This document shows positions 1-8,950 of a stretch of 64,000 bases of DNA, piece by piece. The notes beneath the pieces are model-generated. The model had not been told where the DNA came from. It saw nothing but the letters and a program-made list of their open reading frames with translations, and did not search any database. Each line of letters starts with the position of its first letter. Position 1 is the first letter of the stretch. Made by a program: the position numbers and the translations under genes. The DNA comes from an uncultured Bacteroidota bacterium (GTDB lineage Bacteria; Bacteroidota; Bacteroidia; Bacteroidales; P3), in assembly GCA_902793295.1 (NCBI GenBank), contig CADBDA010000004.1:123509-187508 (forward strand). The letters are read 5' to 3'.

Positions 1-39
1 TGGAATGGAATTCTGCAATCCCGTGGCTTGATTGTCAGT

Positions 40-2154
40 TCAAATCAGTCCTCTGTTGCGTTTCAGCGGTTCGACGCTGGGCTGTTTGCCGCGGAAGTCG
101 ACGTACATCTTCATCGGGTCGATGGTGTTGCCGTGCGACAGCAGGAAGCGGAACTTCTTGGCCAGTTCGGGATTGTAGAGGTCGCCGCTCTCGCGGAAGG
201 CCTCGAAGGCGTCGGCGTCGAGGATGGCGGTCCAAGTGTAGCTGTAGTAGCCAGCCGAGTATCCGCCGCTGAAGATGTGCTGGAAGTAGCAGCTCTTGTA
301 GCGGCTGATGATTTCGGGGATGAGGCCGATTTTAGACATGGCCTTGTCTTCGAAGTCGGGCAGCACTATCTTGGTGGGTTTGGTGATGCTGTGGAAGTCC
401 ATATCCAGCAGCGAGGCTGCCAGCAGTTCGGTGTTGATGAAGCCCTGACCATAGGTGCCGGCAGCTTCGATCTTGGCAATTAGGCTGTCGGGGATGGCTT
501 CGCCGGTCTTGTAGTGGCGGGCATATTCCTTCATCACCTGCGGATGGCGGCACCAGTTCTCCATCACTTGGCTAGGCATTTCGACGAAGTCGCGTGGCAC
601 GTTGGTTCCGCTCAGCGAACGGTAGTGGCACTGGCTGAGGATGCCGTGCAGGCAGTGGCCGAACTCGTGGAATAGTGTCTCGCTCTGGTCGAAGTTCAGC
701 AGCGACGGTTTGTCCTTGGTGGGTTTGGAAAAGTTGCTGACCATCGAGATGATGGGGATGACGTTGTTGCCGTCGCGGTCAATGTATTGCTCGCGGAAGT
801 TGGTCATCCACGCGCCACTGCGCTTGCTTTCGCGCGGGAAGAAGTCCATGTAGAGGATGGCGATGACCTTGTCGCCGTCCAACACTTCGTAAGAGACGGC
901 ATCGGGATGGTATTTGGGCAGCTTGTTGTTCTCGCGGAAGGTGAGTCCGTACAGTTTGTTGGCCACGTTGAAGGCACCCTCGCGGACGTTGTCGAGCGAG
1001 AAGTAGGGGCGTATCTCGTCCTCATTGAGGGCGTAGCGTTCTTTGCGCAGTTTCTCGCAGTAGTAGCGCCAATCCCAGGGCTGCAGTTTGGCGCCGGGCT
1101 CGTCTTGTTCGAGCATCTTCTGGTATTCGTCGCGTTCCTGTTTGGCCTTCTTCAGCGCGGGAGTCCAGAGGTCCATCAGGCACTTGTAGACGGCCTCGGG
1201 TGTCTTGGCCAGACAGTCGTCGAGGGTGTAGGCTGCGTGGCTTTCGAACCCCAGGATGTTGGCTCGTTCCAGGCGCAGGTTGACGATGCTGTCGATGATG
1301 GCACTGTTGTCGCCTTCGGATCCCGGGAGGCAGCGGTAGGCATAGTTTTCCCACATGATTTGGCGCATGCCGCGGTCGTTGCAGTTCTGCATGAAAGGCT
1401 CCCAGCTGGGCATGTGGAGCGTGAAGAGGTAAGGCTCCTTGACGCTGGTGTCGGCCTCGGCGGCCTCGCGGGCGGCGGCCAGTTGGTCGTCGGTGAGCCC
1501 CAGGCCTTTGACTTGGTCCTCTCGCAATGACAGGGTCAAATGGTTGGTGGCCTTCAGAACGTTGTTGCCGAAACGCAGCGTCAGCGATGCCAGCAGGCTG
1601 TTGATTTCGCGGAAGCGGTCCTGCTTGTCGGCTGGGATGTTGGCGCCGTTGCGGACAAAGTTCTTGTAGGTCTCTTCGACCAGACGCATCTGCTCGCCGT
1701 CAAGCCCCAGTTCGTTGCGCTGGTCGTATACGGCCTTGACGCGCCCGAAGAGTTTGGCGTTGAGCATAATGTCGTCGCCGTGAGCTGCTACCAGCGGTGT
1801 TGCCTCTTCGGCGATTTTCTCCATTTCGGGGCTGTTGATGCACTCGGCCAGGTTGAAGAAGACGGCGCTGACCTCGTTCAGCAGGTCGCCGCTCTGTTCC
1901 AGAGCCTCGATGGTGTTGGCGAACGTCGGAGCCTCGCTGTTGTTGACGATGGCGTCGATTTCAGCCTTCTGGCGCTTGATGCCCTCTTCAAAGGCGGGCA
2001 TGTAGTGCTCGGGTTTGATTTTTTCAAAGTCGGGAATGTTGTAGGGGGTGTTCCATTCGCCAAAGAAAGGGTTTTCCATGTCGTTTGCTTTGTTCTTGCA
2101 GGCGCTGACCATGAGGAGTGCCGCGCAGCCTGCGATGAGTATTTTTTTATTCAT
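40..2154 (-). CDS. dcp: Peptidyl-dipeptidase Dcp (M3 family), lipoprotein
   Basis: This 704-residue protein is an M3 (thimet oligopeptidase) zinc peptidase. The family removes C-terminal dipeptides or cleaves short peptides and helps peptide turnover. The N-terminus is a lipoprotein signal (VSAC, lipidation Cys near residue 19), so it should be anchored in the envelope, facing the periplasm. The zinc motif HEFGH lies at residues 496-500 (His496, Glu497, His500), as expected in the C-terminal half, and the length fits Dcp. It starts 50 bases downstream of the thioredoxin-like gene on the same strand and is probably cotranscribed with it. The stop codon lies near the window edge but the gene is complete. 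The family assignment is firm; the exact peptide specificity is inferred. Confidence 0.93.
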   Translation of the reverse strand: MNKKILIAGCAALLMVSACKNKANDMENPFFGEWNTPYNIPDFEKIKPEHYMPAFEEGIKRQKAEIDAIVNNSEAPTFANTIEALEQSGDLLNEVSAVFFNLAECINSPEMEKIAEEATPLVAAHGDDIMLNAKLFGRVKAVYDQRNELGLDGEQMRLVEETYKNFVRNGANIPADKQDRFREINSLLASLTLRFGNNVLKATNHLTLSLREDQVKGLGLTDDQLAAAREAAEADTSVKEPYLFTLHMPSWEPFMQNCNDRGMRQIMWENYAYRCLPGSEGDNSAIIDSIVNLRLERANILGFESHAAYTLDDCLAKTPEAVYKCLMDLWTPALKKAKQERDEYQKMLEQDEPGAKLQPWDWRYYCEKLRKERYALNEDEIRPYFSLDNVREGAFNVANKLYGLTFRENNKLPKYHPDAVSYEVLDGDKVIAILYMDFFPRESKRSGAWMTNFREQYIDRDGNNVIPIISMVSNFSKPTKDKPSLLNFDQSETLFHEFGHCLHGILSQCHYRSLSGTNVPRDFVEMPSQVMENWCRHPQVMKEYARHYKTGEAIPDSLIAKIEAAGTYGQGFINTELLAASLLDMDFHSITKPTKIVLPDFEDKAMSKIGLIPEIISRYKSCYFQHIFSGGYSAGYYSYTWTAILDADAFEAFRESGDLYNPELAKKFRFLLSHGNTIDPMKMYVDFRGKQPSVEPLKRNRGLI

Positions 2155-2204
2155 CAGATGATTGTTTTGTTATTTGATCGTAAGGGATTTGCGTTTTTGC
2201 AAGG

Positions 2205-3644
2205 CTATTCGTTTTCGAGGGCTTTGATGACCATTTCGAACGATTCGGCGTTGAGTTTCTTTGCCAAGATTTTCTTGTCCTTGTCCAGAAGGAAAATCTG
2301 CGGGGTGGTGATGACATCGTAGACCTCATGCCAGTCGATATTGGCCTCGCCGCCGTCGACATTGATCCATTGGAGCTTGTAGTTCTCTATGAATTCCAAC
2401 CATTTTGGGCGGGTTTCCTCGTCAGGTTCGCTCAGAACGGCATAGGCACCAATGTCGTATTTGTCGCGGTAGTGCTCATACATTTTGTACAGGCTGGGAA
2501 TCATCACCTTGCAGTGTCCGCAGGTGGGTGACCAGAAGATGAGCAGCGTGTATTTGTGTTTCTGCTGGTGTAGGCTGTGGAAGTTGCCGTCGTGGTCCTT
2601 CATGATGAGTTCGGGGGCGGTGCGGCCCAGCAGCAGTTTGTCCCAGGTGTTGGCGCGTTTCACGTTGTAGTCCACCGTGCTGGGTGACATCCAGAAGCAT
2701 TCGCCCGTTTCGACGTACTTTTTGACCAGATGGACGTAGACGGCATCGTAGCTCATCACCGGGCTTTGCAGGTATTTTTCGCTGATTGAGTGTACCAGAT
2801 AGCGGAAGTTCTCCTTGGCCGGGCGTGCTTTTTCGATCACCTTGTCGACATATTCGCAAATCATTTCGGCCGAAGCGTTGTGGAGGCAGCTGTCGAGGTA
2901 GAAATTCAGACGCTTGATGAAGATTTCGTTGGGGGTACGTACCAGTGCCTCGTCGTCGAGCCGTGTGTTGTCGAAGTAGTGCTCCATGTAGTATTCCCAA
3001 CGTTGGCGGTTGGTGAGCTTGTTGCCTTCGGCGTCAAGGGAGGGAACTTGAGGTTCGCGGGTGGCGTTCATCATTAGGGCAATCATGCTGTTGGGATGGG
3101 CGGCGATCATCGTTGCGACGGTGCTGTCAAGCTGCAGCAGTGTGCGGCGGCGGAAGTTGACGAATTCCTCGCTTTGCGCCCCCATGGAACGGAGGGCGGT
3201 GTCGATGGCATGGTGGGCGTTGCGGTAGGCCTTTTGGTAGGCAATGAAGTATTCGTTTTCTTTTGAACCTTTGACGGTCAGATGGTTGCTCCAACTGCTT
3301 TCTTCGGTGGCAAAGGTGAAGTCGGGTTTCTCGTTGTGCACCATGAATTCCACATAGTTGCCTGCCGGATTGGTGAAGAAGTACATGCCGGGGAATAGGG
3401 TCATGTTTTTTCGTTCGAAGACGAAGCGTCCTTTTTTGTCAATTCGGGCGGTATCGATGGCGTAGGTCTTGCCGGCATAGTAGTTGCCCAAATACATGAT
3501 GCTGTCGTGGTTATTCTTGATGGTCAGAACGAAGCGGTAGCCTTTGGCTCCGGATTTGTCGGGCGGGTTGGCAGCCTGCAGATGTGACGAGCCTAGCAGG
3601 CAGACCAGGGCGATGATGGCAATGGCAATGTGTCGAGCGTTCAT
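2205..3644 (-). CDS. Thioredoxin-like (TlpA-type) periplasmic protein
   Basis: A 479-residue exported protein with a signal peptide (hydrophobic segment ending near SHLQAA). The N-terminal half is a beta-rich region of the kind found before redoxin domains in Bacteroidota (DUF4369/DUF5106-like). The C-terminal 130 residues or so form a thioredoxin fold with active-site WSPTCGHC (Cys375 and Cys378). The CGHC pair suggests disulfide reduction or isomerisation in the periplasm. I chose the ATG at 3644 because it puts the signal peptide directly at the N-terminus; an upstream in-frame ATG at 3713 would add a 23-residue polar extension. It is followed by the Dcp-type peptidase, likely in one transcript. 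Substrates are unknown. Confidence 0.85.
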   Translation of the reverse strand: MNARHIAIAIIALVCLLGSSHLQAANPPDKSGAKGYRFVLTIKNNHDSIMYLGNYYAGKTYAIDTARIDKKGRFVFERKNMTLFPGMYFFTNPAGNYVEFMVHNEKPDFTFATEESSWSNHLTVKGSKENEYFIAYQKAYRNAHHAIDTALRSMGAQSEEFVNFRRRTLLQLDSTVATMIAAHPNSMIALMMNATREPQVPSLDAEGNKLTNRQRWEYYMEHYFDNTRLDDEALVRTPNEIFIKRLNFYLDSCLHNASAEMICEYVDKVIEKARPAKENFRYLVHSISEKYLQSPVMSYDAVYVHLVKKYVETGECFWMSPSTVDYNVKRANTWDKLLLGRTAPELIMKDHDGNFHSLHQQKHKYTLLIFWSPTCGHCKVMIPSLYKMYEHYRDKYDIGAYAVLSEPDEETRPKWLEFIENYKLQWINVDGGEANIDWHEVYDVITTPQIFLLDKDKKILAKKLNAESFEMVIKALENE

Positions 3645-3905
3645 TGTTATTGTGTTTTCGATTGATGTTATGATGTCCTTAGTGTTCCGATTGTTGCGTG
3701 AAGGTTGAAACATTTTCCGTAAAAAATGTTAAAACAGTGCTGCCGCTGCCGTCGGTTGCATTGGCTTCGGGCCGATTTGGCGGCTGGATGGACGCCTGGG
3801 GAAAGGACAACAACAATTGCAGATTTATAACGTGTAAGTTTCAAAAATCGTGTAGGGGATAAAAAAAAAGTTTTTTCGGATTCGGCCTATTCTAAAAAAT
3901 ATGTG

Positions 3906-3913
3906 TATCTTTG
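3906..3913 (+). promoter_or_regulatory. Bacteroidota -7 promoter element
   Basis: TATCTTTG matches TAnnTTTG and lies 22 bases before the ATG at 3936. This argues against the in-frame ATG at 3903, which would lie upstream of the transcription start. Confidence 0.7.
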
Positions 3914-3935
3914 CACATTCAAATGTTGCTTTCAC

Positions 3936-4694
3936 ATGAATAGGAAATTGTTATTTTTTGCCACTTTGTTGTTGTTGGTCGGTTTTACCGCACGTGCGCA
4001 GCAGTTCCCCGCCGACAAACAGGAAGACCGTCTGAAAGGTCCCGTGAAAACCGTTCTGACCACTGTGCGAACCCCACAAGGGCGTGTTGTCGGTCAGCCG
4101 GTGCGTAACTACTTCAACCGCAGTGGCTATTATTCACATAACATCTATTACGACACAATCGGCAACCCGGTGATTATTGTCAGCTACACCTACGACAAAA
4201 AGAACCGTCTGCTGTCCGACACCCGCACCCACGAGCCTTACAGCGAGCTTCTGTCGCAGACCAAATACATCTATGACAAGAAAAAGCGGACCATCACCGC
4301 CGAGATGTTCGGTATTGCCGATTCGCTGGAAGACCGTACCGTCTACCAGTTCGACAAGAACAACAGGCTGTTGAAGACCACCGACTACGATGTGGATAGC
4401 GTCGAATTGGCTTCAATAACGTACAAATATAATGATTTCGGCTATGTGAACTATACCACCTATACCGAAGGAAAAGATGCCATTTATAAGGGTGGCGACA
4501 AATTCCGTTACGATACCGACGGCATCATGTGCGAGCGGTGCTCCTATTACCTGACCACCCTGCGGCAGGCCTTCCTATATACATATTATTATGACGAACA
4601 CGGCAACTGGACACAGGCATACGTGTACCACGTGTCGCCGTCGGAGGGCTACCTCTACCAGATTATCACGCGCGAGATTACCTATTACGAGTAG
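3936..4694 (+). CDS. Secreted protein with YD-like repeats, unknown function
   Basis: A 252-residue protein with a clear signal peptide (MNRKLLFF..., cleavage near ARA-QQ). After it come several short beta-hairpin units of the form YxYDKKNRLLxxT, resembling the YD/RHS-type repeats seen in small Bacteroidota secreted proteins. There is no catalytic motif, no lipobox and no sorting domain. The start is set by the promoter element just upstream, which overlaps the alternative start. The last 17 bases overlap the 3' end of the convergent receiver-domain gene on the minus strand. I do not recognise a specific function. Confidence 0.75.
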   Translation: MNRKLLFFATLLLLVGFTARAQQFPADKQEDRLKGPVKTVLTTVRTPQGRVVGQPVRNYFNRSGYYSHNIYYDTIGNPVIIVSYTYDKKNRLLSDTRTHEPYSELLSQTKYIYDKKKRTITAEMFGIADSLEDRTVYQFDKNNRLLKTTDYDVDSVELASITYKYNDFGYVNYTTYTEGKDAIYKGGDKFRYDTDGIMCERCSYYLTTLRQAFLYTYYYDEHGNWTQAYVYHVSPSEGYLYQIITREITYYE

Positions 4695-5721
4695 TGCGTG
4701 GGCGGTTGTGCCCGTTGCTGTGGGTCGGTTGTGACACCTTTTTGGCGTAGCGGCCGAACCAGATGAGCACATCACAGAGATGAAGGGTGTAGCCGAAAAG
4801 GAAATTGTTGGAGTGTAGTGAGTTGTAGTAGTCTTGAATGACTGTTCGCCCCTGATTGTCGAGTTCCACGGTGTGCGAGTTCTTGTTGGCCACCACAAGT
4901 ATGCTTTTCACAATTTGCGAAATGACCGGCGGAAACACATATTGTCCCGTCCGGCCGAAGCGCACGATGCGTCCCTGTCCTAGGTTGACCTCGCGACCCG
5001 CCAGGTAGAGCGATGAGTTGGCCAGATTCACCTTGTCGCTGTTGCCCATGACCTCGTCGGGGAGCACACCCAGCCGATTCATGGCGCGGAACAAGTGCTC
5101 CAGAATGCGGCGTAGCTGGGTGTAGTAGAGCACCGCGTCGAAATTGCGGTTTTCTTCGGGGAAATGCAGCGCTTTCAGTATGTCGAGCATGGTTTGGGTG
5201 ACATCGGGAGTGAAGTAGGCGTCCATGGTGCGGAACACGTCATTGTAGAGCGTGCGCACTTTGTGGTCTTTCCGTTTGGTCACGGCGTGTCGGATGGCGA
5301 GGCAGAGCGACTGCAGGTCGCTGTCCTTGCGATGGTACATGCGTCCCCAATCGTCCTCCATCAGCTCGCGTTGCCCCATTGCAATGCGCTGCAAGGTCTT
5401 CTCGAACTCGGGAGCGTCGCCCGACGAGAGTACATACCACGGGATGGGCTCTTCGTGTTGGGCGAAGACCGACTCCATTTCGCGTACCACCTGGTAGAGA
5501 AAGTCAGGATTGGGCTCTTCGCCGCTGTTGATGACGCAGCGGCCGTCCAGCACGATGGCGGCAATGCTGTCGAAACGATTCTCCAACAGCACTTTGGCCT
5601 TGTCCCAACTGCGAAATTGCTGTATGTCCAGGTCATAACGTTGCCCTGTGGCAATGAAATCCATGCGGTCGGGCTCTTCGTCGACCCAAAGAATGCGGTA
5701 TCTGTTTCTCTTGTTGCTCAT
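4678..5721 (-). CDS. Receiver-domain protein with unassigned helical C-terminus
   Basis: A 347-residue cytoplasmic protein. Residues 8-135 have the layout of a response-regulator receiver: acidic cluster Asp14-Glu15-Glu16, putative phospho-acceptor Asp59 (IVLDGR), Ser99-Ser100 at the switch position and Lys132. Residues 150-330 are predominantly helical and contain a segment ending in ANKNSHTVE that recalls the RNxxxH-like signature of HEPN/DUF4145 domains; that resemblance is only by eye. There is no DNA-binding domain or output enzyme that I recognise, and no histidine kinase nearby. The gene overlaps the convergent 3936-4694 gene by 17 bases. The receiver call is reasonably firm, the rest is open. 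Confidence 0.7.
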   Translation of the reverse strand: MSNKRNRYRILWVDEEPDRMDFIATGQRYDLDIQQFRSWDKAKVLLENRFDSIAAIVLDGRCVINSGEEPNPDFLYQVVREMESVFAQHEEPIPWYVLSSGDAPEFEKTLQRIAMGQRELMEDDWGRMYHRKDSDLQSLCLAIRHAVTKRKDHKVRTLYNDVFRTMDAYFTPDVTQTMLDILKALHFPEENRNFDAVLYYTQLRRILEHLFRAMNRLGVLPDEVMGNSDKVNLANSSLYLAGREVNLGQGRIVRFGRTGQYVFPPVISQIVKSILVVANKNSHTVELDNQGRTVIQDYYNSLHSNNFLFGYTLHLCDVLIWFGRYAKKVSQPTHSNGHNRPRTTRNR

Positions 5722-5896
5722 GTCCCGTTAACGTCAACTTTCTGTATTATATTGTATGATGATTTTCTTTTTTTCGCATTGCCTGACTGCACCATACATC
5801 GATGTCTCCGATGGAAGTGTGGAAAAATATCTTGGTGTAAATTATTTGATTAGTAGTGTGTTATGTTTTGTTTGGAATGAGATTTGGAAAAAAAAA

Positions 5897-5927
5897 TTTG
5901 TCAGTTGGGAAAAGTTGTGTACTTTTG
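5897..5927 (+). promoter_or_regulatory. Promoter of rpmE2 (-33 TTTG, -7 TACTTTTG)
   Basis: TTTG at 5897-5900 and TACTTTTG at 5920-5927 are separated by 19 bases, a good match to the Bacteroidota sigma consensus. An untranslated leader of about 80 bases follows before the L31 start. Confidence 0.8.
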
Positions 5928-6012
5928 CAAACTCAAATTGAAGTGAAATAATCGTATTTTTTTAACCAATCGTTTACAAAACCACTGTTTAAAACGGCAA
6001 AAAATCAATAAG

Positions 6013-6273
6013 ATGAAAAAAGGAATCCACCCGGAAAACTACAGACTCGTTGTCTTTAAAGATATGTCGAACGACAACATGATTCTTACCAAGAGCTGTG
6101 CCAACACCAAGGATACGGTCGTTTATACCGACGGTAAAGAATACCCCGTTGTGAAGCTTGAAATCTCCAACACTTCGCATCCCTACTTCACCGGTAAGTT
6201 GAAGCTGGTTGACACCGCCGGACGCGTTGACAAGTTCATGAGCAAGTACAAGAGATACAACAAAAATAAATAG
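6013..6273 (+). CDS. rpmE2: 50S ribosomal protein L31 type B
   Basis: An 86-residue L31 of the type B (zinc-free) form: it starts MKKGIHPENYRLVVFKD and lacks the CxxC pairs of the zinc-binding type. Such paralogs are part of the large ribosomal subunit; in many bacteria the zinc-free form replaces the zinc-containing L31 when zinc is scarce, but in Bacteroidota it is commonly the normal copy. It stands alone, with its own consensus promoter upstream and a strong hairpin terminator just downstream, so it is a single-gene transcript. Confidence 0.95.
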   Translation: MKKGIHPENYRLVVFKDMSNDNMILTKSCANTKDTVVYTDGKEYPVVKLEISNTSHPYFTGKLKLVDTAGRVDKFMSKYKRYNKNK

Positions 6274-6300
6274 TAGTTTGTTTTAGGTTAAATGTTAGGA

Positions 6301-6328
6301 AAAAGCTCTTCTTGTAAGAGCTTTTTTT
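6301..6328 (+). terminator. Rho-independent terminator after rpmE2
   Basis: A perfect 10-bp stem (AAAAGCTCTT / AAGAGCTTTT) with a 5-base loop, running into a T tract. Confidence 0.88.
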
Positions 6329-6466
6329 TATCTCCTTTCTGAAACTTTTATTGGCGTGATAACGTAAAAGAGTCTGTTTTGGCTGTCGTAGTGGCCGTTG
6401 TCCGCCGTGGAGGAGGTGGCAATGCCATGACGGTGACTTTTTTATCAGATATCGAAAAGCCATTAT

Positions 6467-8908
6467 ATGAAGAATAAATATATTGACGAATTGTTTAGAG
6501 ACGTGATGCGTTGCGACGAGATGAGCCATGCCCATATTGATATCGTGCCGGTGGCCGATGCCGACAATGCCGACGAGTTCCTCTTCGAAAAGCATCCCGA
6601 CTGTCCTGATGTGATTCCCATCCTGCCGCTGACGGGCAATGTGATTTTCCCGGGCACCATCACTCCGGTGACCATCACGCGCCAAAGCTCGTTGCAGTTG
6701 CTACATGAGGCGTCGGATACGGGTCACTATATCGGTGTTGTCACGCAACGCGACGACTCCGACAAGCCTTCCCGCTCCAAGCTCTACGATGTGGGATGTA
6801 TCGCCATGGTGGTGAAGGTGATTGAGATGAATGGCGACGATGTGATAGCCATCATCCGTGGAAGCGCCTGTTTTCGCCTTGGCCGACTGGTGTCGACCGA
6901 GCCGTACTTGATGGGCGAACAGCATCCGGCCGAAGTGGCCGACACGATGGACCAGCTGGAAAAGCAGGACCGAGAATCGATCAAGATTCTGGTCAGAAAA
7001 TATACCGCTTTTCTTAAATCGGCCAATCCCAATGATATTACAATCAAGACACTGAAAGAGATACGCGGTTCCCGCATGGTGCTGAATTTCATTGCCACCC
7101 ATATTGAGATGGATGTGCAACGCAAACAGCAGCTGCTGGAGATGACGACCTATTCCGACCGTATTCTGGCGCTTATCCGCGAGGTGAAAGCATTGACGTC
7201 GATGGAGGATTTGCGCCATGAAATCCAGGAGAAAACACGGGTGTCGATGGACCGCCAGCAGCGTGAGTATTTCCTGAGCCAGCAGATGCATGTCATTCAG
7301 GAAGAGCTGGGCGGCACCAACTCCGACAGCGATATCCGTCAGTTGCGCGAACGGGCAGCCAAGATGGAGTGGCCCCAAGAGGCCGCCGAACATTTTGAGA
7401 AAGAGTTGGCCAAACTGGAGCGAACACCGCAATCCATGCCCGACTATGGGGTGCAGCTGAACTATCTGAATTTGATGCTTGATCTGCCGTGGGACCATCG
7501 CGGCGGCTATAACGGCGACTTGGCAAAGGCCCGTCGCCGACTCGACAGTAACCATTTCGGACTCGAGAAAGTCAAGGAGCGTGTGATGGAGATGATGGCA
7601 GTGCTCAACCTGACCGACCAACGCAAGTCGCCGGTGCTCTGTCTGGTGGGTCCTCCGGGTACGGGAAAGACCTCGCTCGGCAAATCCATAGCTTCCGCAT
7701 TGGGACGAGCTTATGTCCGTGTGGCGTTGGGCGGTGTGCACGATGAGGCGGAAATCCGCGGCCATCGTCGCACGTATGTCGGCTCCATGCCCGGTCGTAT
7801 CATCAATGGAATGCTCAAAGCAGGGGTGAACAATCCCGTATTTGTGCTTGACGAGATCGACAAGGTGCAGTCCAACAACATCAGTGGTGATCCGATGTCG
7901 GCACTGCTCGAGGTGCTGGACCCTGAACAGAATCACGCCTTCCACGACAATTATCTTGATATCGACTACGACCTGTCGCATGTCCTTTTCATTGCTACAG
8001 CCAACAGTGCTTCGACCATTCATCCTGCCTTGCTCGACCGTATGGAGATTATCGATGTGCCGGGCTACGTGATGGAGGAGAAACTGCAGATAGCCAAGCA
8101 ATATCTGGTTCCGCGACAATTGAAAGACAATGGCTTCAAACGGGGCGATTTCACTTTTTCGGCCGAAGTGCTGCGCAGCATCGTGCAGGACTATACTCGC
8201 GAGTCGGGCGTACGTCAGTTGGAGCAGATGATTGGCAAGATGATACGCAACCGCGCGGTGAAGGTGAACTACAACGAGGAGCCATCCAAGAAGATTGCCC
8301 TCGACGAACTCCGTCCGGTGCTGGGACTTCCCATCCATCAAAGCGAACGGTCGGGTTCCACCCCCCGAGTGGGAGTGGTCACCGGATTGGCTTGGACCCA
8401 GGTGGGCGGCACCATCCTCTTTATCGAGGCTTGCACTTCGAAAGGGAAAGGTGTGCTGACGATGACCGGCAACTTGGGCGACGTTATGAAGGAGTCGGCC
8501 ACGCTGGCATTCGAATACCTCAAGGCCAATGCCTCCACCTTCGGCATCGATCCCGACCGGTTTGAGAGTACCAATATCCACATCCATGTGCCCGAGGGCG
8601 CAACGCCCAAGGACGGTCCTTCGGCTGGCATCACCATGTTTACCGCCATGTACAGCGCCTTCACAGGAAAGAAGGTGAACCCCGACTATGCGATGACGGG
8701 CGAAATCACACTGCGTGGTGCAGTGACACCGGTGGGCGGCATCCGTGAAAAGATACTTGCCGCCAAGCGGGCTGGAATCAGCCACCTGGTGCTTTGTGAG
8801 GACAACCGGCGCGACGTGGAAGACATTCCCTCCGAATATCTCAGCAAACTCACGTTCCATTACATCAACGAAATGTCCGAAGTCCTTCCATTAGTGCTGG
8901 TCGACTGA
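6467..8908 (+). CDS. lon: ATP-dependent protease Lon
   Basis: An 813-residue cytoplasmic AAA+ serine protease that degrades misfolded and regulatory proteins. The order is typical of LonA: N-terminal substrate-binding domain (about residues 45-250), coiled coil, AAA+ module with Walker A GPPGTGKT at 395-402 and Walker B (VFVLDEIDK), then the protease domain with catalytic Ser719 (PKDGPSAG) and Lys762 (43 residues later, as in Escherichia coli Lon). Length is normal for the family. A PorE-like envelope gene follows after only 42 bases on the same strand, so the two may be cotranscribed. No recognisable heat-shock operator was seen upstream. Confidence 0.97.
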   Translation: MKNKYIDELFRDVMRCDEMSHAHIDIVPVADADNADEFLFEKHPDCPDVIPILPLTGNVIFPGTITPVTITRQSSLQLLHEASDTGHYIGVVTQRDDSDKPSRSKLYDVGCIAMVVKVIEMNGDDVIAIIRGSACFRLGRLVSTEPYLMGEQHPAEVADTMDQLEKQDRESIKILVRKYTAFLKSANPNDITIKTLKEIRGSRMVLNFIATHIEMDVQRKQQLLEMTTYSDRILALIREVKALTSMEDLRHEIQEKTRVSMDRQQREYFLSQQMHVIQEELGGTNSDSDIRQLRERAAKMEWPQEAAEHFEKELAKLERTPQSMPDYGVQLNYLNLMLDLPWDHRGGYNGDLAKARRRLDSNHFGLEKVKERVMEMMAVLNLTDQRKSPVLCLVGPPGTGKTSLGKSIASALGRAYVRVALGGVHDEAEIRGHRRTYVGSMPGRIINGMLKAGVNNPVFVLDEIDKVQSNNISGDPMSALLEVLDPEQNHAFHDNYLDIDYDLSHVLFIATANSASTIHPALLDRMEIIDVPGYVMEEKLQIAKQYLVPRQLKDNGFKRGDFTFSAEVLRSIVQDYTRESGVRQLEQMIGKMIRNRAVKVNYNEEPSKKIALDELRPVLGLPIHQSERSGSTPRVGVVTGLAWTQVGGTILFIEACTSKGKGVLTMTGNLGDVMKESATLAFEYLKANASTFGIDPDRFESTNIHIHVPEGATPKDGPSAGITMFTAMYSAFTGKKVNPDYAMTGEITLRGAVTPVGGIREKILAAKRAGISHLVLCEDNRRDVEDIPSEYLSKLTFHYINEMSEVLPLVLVD

Positions 8909-8950
8909 CGGCATGAATGACATGATTCGAACACAAAAACGCATACCAAA

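Noticed and set aside
787..1530. Long open frame on the plus strand inside the Dcp gene
   Set aside because: It is antisense to the M3 peptidase, shows no domain pattern and a composition typical of a shadow frame.
3903..3935. Upstream ATG for the YD-like protein
   Set aside because: The codon lies just before the -7 element, so it would be upstream of the likely transcription start.
6701..8860. 719-codon minus-strand open frame inside lon
   Set aside because: His/Gln/Arg-rich antisense shadow of Lon, without any family motif.
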